Shown here: positions 62,060 through 64,000 of the stretch, in pieces
How positions within the stretch are numbered: position 1 is the first letter of the stretch
Layout: the number at the start of each line of letters is the position of its first letter
From: an uncultured Prevotella sp.
Lineage (GTDB): Bacteria > Bacteroidota > Bacteroidia > Bacteroidales > Bacteroidaceae
Assembly (NCBI GenBank): GCA_938028745.1
Contig: CALIZL010000021.1
Location: 1 to 64,000 of the forward strand
DNA length: 64,000 nt
Reading direction: 5' to 3'
Program-made: the position numbers and the translations under genes
Notes under the pieces: generated by a model
What the model was told of the DNA's origin: nothing
Database searches by the model: none
Seen by the model: the letters and a program-made list of their open reading frames with translations, nothing else

Positions 62060-62091
62060 CAAAAGTACGATTTTTCGCGCAACAAGCAAAA
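62060..62091 (-). promoter_or_regulatory. Promoter of infC
   Basis: Minus-strand TTTTG (62087-62091), a 19-nt spacer, TACTTTTG (62060-62067). Together with the terminator at 62190-62250 this indicates infC-rpmI-rplT is transcribed apart from thrS. Confidence 0.7.
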
Positions 62092-62189
62092 TAATTCATT
62101 GATTATTTTACAGATACGTGTTCTTTTTCCTTCCTTGTTAAAGTACTTTCACACTATGGATGTGGTGAAAGGGGGAAGCGTTTGAATAT

Positions 62190-62250
62190 AAAAACCGACT
62201 TATGGACGTAACATTCGCAGGTGTGTTGCGAAGTGTAGACCATAAGTCGG
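62190..62250 (-). terminator. Terminator after thrS
   Basis: Outer stem CCGACTTATGG/CCATAAGTCGG (62195-62205, 62240-62250) and an inner TTCGCA/TGCGAA stem (62214-62219, 62227-62232). On the minus strand the hairpin is followed by TTTTTATATTC. Confidence 0.8.
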
Positions 62251-62255
62251 CTGTT

Positions 62256-62303
62256 TAGTTAACGCGTTTACAAGTTGACTTGTTGACTAGTTAGCAAGTT
62301 GCT
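62256..62303. repeat. 8-bp array after thrS, 6 units
   Basis: Units tagttaac, gcgtttac, aagttgac, ttgttgac, tagttagc, aagttgct. They are the same unit type and period as the arrays of elements B and C, starting 5 nt after the terminator stem and ending about 10 nt before the thrS stop codon region. Confidence 0.65.
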
Positions 62304-62313
62304 GTGCACGCCT

Positions 62314-64000
62314 TTAATCGTTGGGATGGATGTCGGTAGCAGCCAATTGAGCGGCTACTTCGTCGTTGATACGCTTAGCAAACTCTTCCATAGACATGGT
62401 AGCTTGTTCTCCGCCGCCTTGCTTTCTCATCGAAACAAGTCCTTCGGCTGCCTCTTTTTCGCCGACAACAACCATGTAAGGCACGCGCTTAATTTCGTTA
62501 TCGCGTATCTTACGGCCGATTTTCTCGTTGCGAACGTCGAGCGTTGCACGAACGCCAACGCTGTCTAAGTACTTAGCCACGCGCTGTGCGTAGTCGTTGT
62601 ACTTCTCAGATATGGGCAGAATGGCCACTTGGTCGGGGATGAGCCACAAGGGGAAGTGGCCTGCGGTGTGTTCAATAAGAACAGCCGTGAAACGTTCCAT
62701 CGAACCGAAAGGTGCGCGGTGAACCATTACGGGCGTTTTCTTCGTGTTGTCTTCGGCTGTGTATTCCAACTTAAAGCGTTCGGGCAGGTTGTAGTCTACT
62801 TGTATTGTACCCAGTTGCCAGCGACGTCCGATAGCATCCTTTATCATGAAGTCGAGTTTAGGGCCATAGAAAGCCGCTTCGCCATAAGCAATCTTTGCGT
62901 CGAGCCCTTTTTCTTTGCAAGCGTCGATAATGGCCTGCTCGCTTTCTTCCCAAACTTCGTCAGAACCGATATACTTTGTGGTATTCTTCGGATCGCGCAA
63001 GCTAATCTGCGCTTCGAAGTTATCAAACTGGAAGATTTTGAATACGGCCTGGATGATGTCCATCACGCGTAGGAACTCGTTCTTAACCTGTTCGGGACGA
63101 CAGAAGATGTGGGCATCGTCTTGTGTAAACGAGCGAACGCGGGTAAGTCCGTGCAACTCGCCACTCTTTTCGTAACGGTAAACCGTGCCAAACTCTGCGA
63201 TACGCAGGGGCAGGTCTTTATACGAGCGGGGTTTCCATGCAAACACCTCACAGTGGTGTGGACAGTTCATGGGTTTGAGCATGTACTCTTCGTCTTCTTC
63301 GGGCGTATGTATGGGTTGGAACGAATCTTTGCCATAGTGTGCGTAGTGACCAGAAGTAACATAGAGGTTCTTACTGCCGATATGCGGAGTAATTACTTCT
63401 TGATAGCCAAAGCGTTTCTGTATCTTGCGCAACATGTCTTGTAAGCGCAGGCGTAGTTCTGTTCCTTTGGGCAACCAAATAGGCAAACCTTTGCCCACGC
63501 GCTCGGAGAACATGAAGAGTTCCATCTCTTTTCCAATCTTGCGATGGTCGCGTTTCTTAGCCTCTTCGAGCATAACAAGGTACTCATCAAGCATCTTTTT
63601 CTTGGGGAACGTGATGCCGTAGATACGCGTTAGCTGGTCTTTCTCTGCATCGCCACGCCAAAAGGCACCGGCAACACTGGTGAGTTTGATGGCCTTGATG
63701 GGGCCTGTGGACATGAGGTGAGGGCCACGGCAGAGGTCGGTAAACGCTCCTTGTGAATAGGTGGAGATGGTTCCGTCTTCCAAGTCGAGGTCAATATGCT
63801 CGCACTTATATTCCTGTCCGTCTTCCTTAAACTCTTTCAGGGCATCGGCTTTCGACACCTCGCGGCGCACGATAGCCTCGTCTCTCTTGGCAAATTCGCG
63901 CATCTTCTCTTCTATTTTAGGGAAGTCGTTCTCGCTGATGGGCGTTCCGTCTTTGGTCATTACGTCATAGAAGAAACCGTTTTCTACGGCAGGACCAAAG
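62314..64000 (-). CDS. thrS: Threonyl-tRNA synthetase (5' end outside the window)
   Basis: Class II synthetase charging tRNA-Thr. The reading frame runs through the window edge: codons before the internal Met at 63960 read FGPAVENGFFYDV, the usual entry to the editing domain, so roughly the first 80-90 residues are missing. Seen here are the editing domain (SRG-type, YKCEHIDLDLEDGTIS), catalytic motifs with the zinc ligands C in KPMNCPHHCEVF and H in VHRAPFGSMERF, and the anticodon-binding domain (VAILPISEKYNDYAQ). Conserved neighbour of infC. Confidence 0.97.
   Translation of the reverse strand, partial: FGPAVENGFFYDVMTKDGTPISENDFPKIEEKMREFAKRDEAIVRREVSKADALKEFKEDGQEYKCEHIDLDLEDGTISTYSQGAFTDLCRGPHLMSTGPIKAIKLTSVAGAFWRGDAEKDQLTRIYGITFPKKKMLDEYLVMLEEAKKRDHRKIGKEMELFMFSERVGKGLPIWLPKGTELRLRLQDMLRKIQKRFGYQEVITPHIGSKNLYVTSGHYAHYGKDSFQPIHTPEEDEEYMLKPMNCPHHCEVFAWKPRSYKDLPLRIAEFGTVYRYEKSGELHGLTRVRSFTQDDAHIFCRPEQVKNEFLRVMDIIQAVFKIFQFDNFEAQISLRDPKNTTKYIGSDEVWEESEQAIIDACKEKGLDAKIAYGEAAFYGPKLDFMIKDAIGRRWQLGTIQVDYNLPERFKLEYTAEDNTKKTPVMVHRAPFGSMERFTAVLIEHTAGHFPLWLIPDQVAILPISEKYNDYAQRVAKYLDSVGVRATLDVRNEKIGRKIRDNEIKRVPYMVVVGEKEAAEGLVSMRKQGGGEQATMSMEEFAKRINDEVAAQLAATDIHPND

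Overview
The window looks like a chromosomal segment of a Bacteroidales bacterium, most likely Prevotella or a close relative. The evidence is a SusC/SusD pair, promoters of the Bacteroides type (TTG or TTTG, then 19-20 nt, then TAnnTTTG), a bifunctional FtcD in the histidine-degradation operon, Bacteroidetes-type HHH/outer-membrane and DUF5686-like proteins, and the pyrG-yidC-S9 peptidase order. I saw no rRNA, tRNA, CRISPR array, prophage, transposase or toxin-antitoxin genes.

Layout. 1-763: end of an upstream unit with a clear terminator, then riboflavin synthase. 848-7916 (minus): a TfoX-N protein and a complete hut operon (ftcD-hutU-hutH-hutI) taking histidine to glutamate and methenyl-THF. 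8210-18233 (minus): a small polysaccharide-utilisation-type locus (LacI regulator, SusC, SusD, a DUF4886-like lipoprotein with degenerate catalytic motifs, and a GH172/DUF2961 enzyme). 20190-20849: a WG-repeat-like protein. 21175-24090 (minus): sigma-54 activator, LptE, a TPR-like protein and SecG. 24328-28498 (minus): RlmN, PdxA and a flippase-like membrane protein as one unit, plus NudC. 28619-33589 (minus): a periplasmic 5'-nucleotidase, an unknown membrane-anchored protein and an HHH/beta-barrel-like protein. 34767-42931 (plus): a DUF5686-like protein and an AddAB-type helicase-nuclease. 43630-52519 (plus): DapA, PyrG, YidC, an S9 peptidase and an MFS carrier. 53444-59395 (minus): a zinc-ribbon membrane protein, GH25 lysozyme, an unknown protein, an NhaC-type antiporter and a second LacI regulator. 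60682-64000 (minus): rplT, rpmI, infC and a 5'-truncated thrS.

Most genes are ordinary. The unexpected content is in the intergenic DNA. Three long gaps (about 18.5-19.7, 33.8-34.7 and 59.6-60.4 kb) carry diverged copies of one composite non-coding element. Each has a block of phase-locked 22-bp near-palindromic units and an adjacent array of degenerate 8-bp units, one of which keeps exact register for 23 units (184 bp). Smaller 8-bp arrays lie in several other gaps. A second, unrelated 22-bp palindromic array family (TTGTAGTG...CACTACAA) occupies two further gaps. There are also foldback elements with ACCCAAATC ends and an 88-bp tandem duplication containing a stem-loop. These repeats are my best candidate for something undescribed; their function is unknown.

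Other points of note are promoter -7 boxes that nearly touch start codons (probable leaderless mRNAs), the apparently inactive SGNH-like protein in the PUL, and an S9 peptidase next to a possible peptide carrier. All calls come from reading the sequence; no database search was run.
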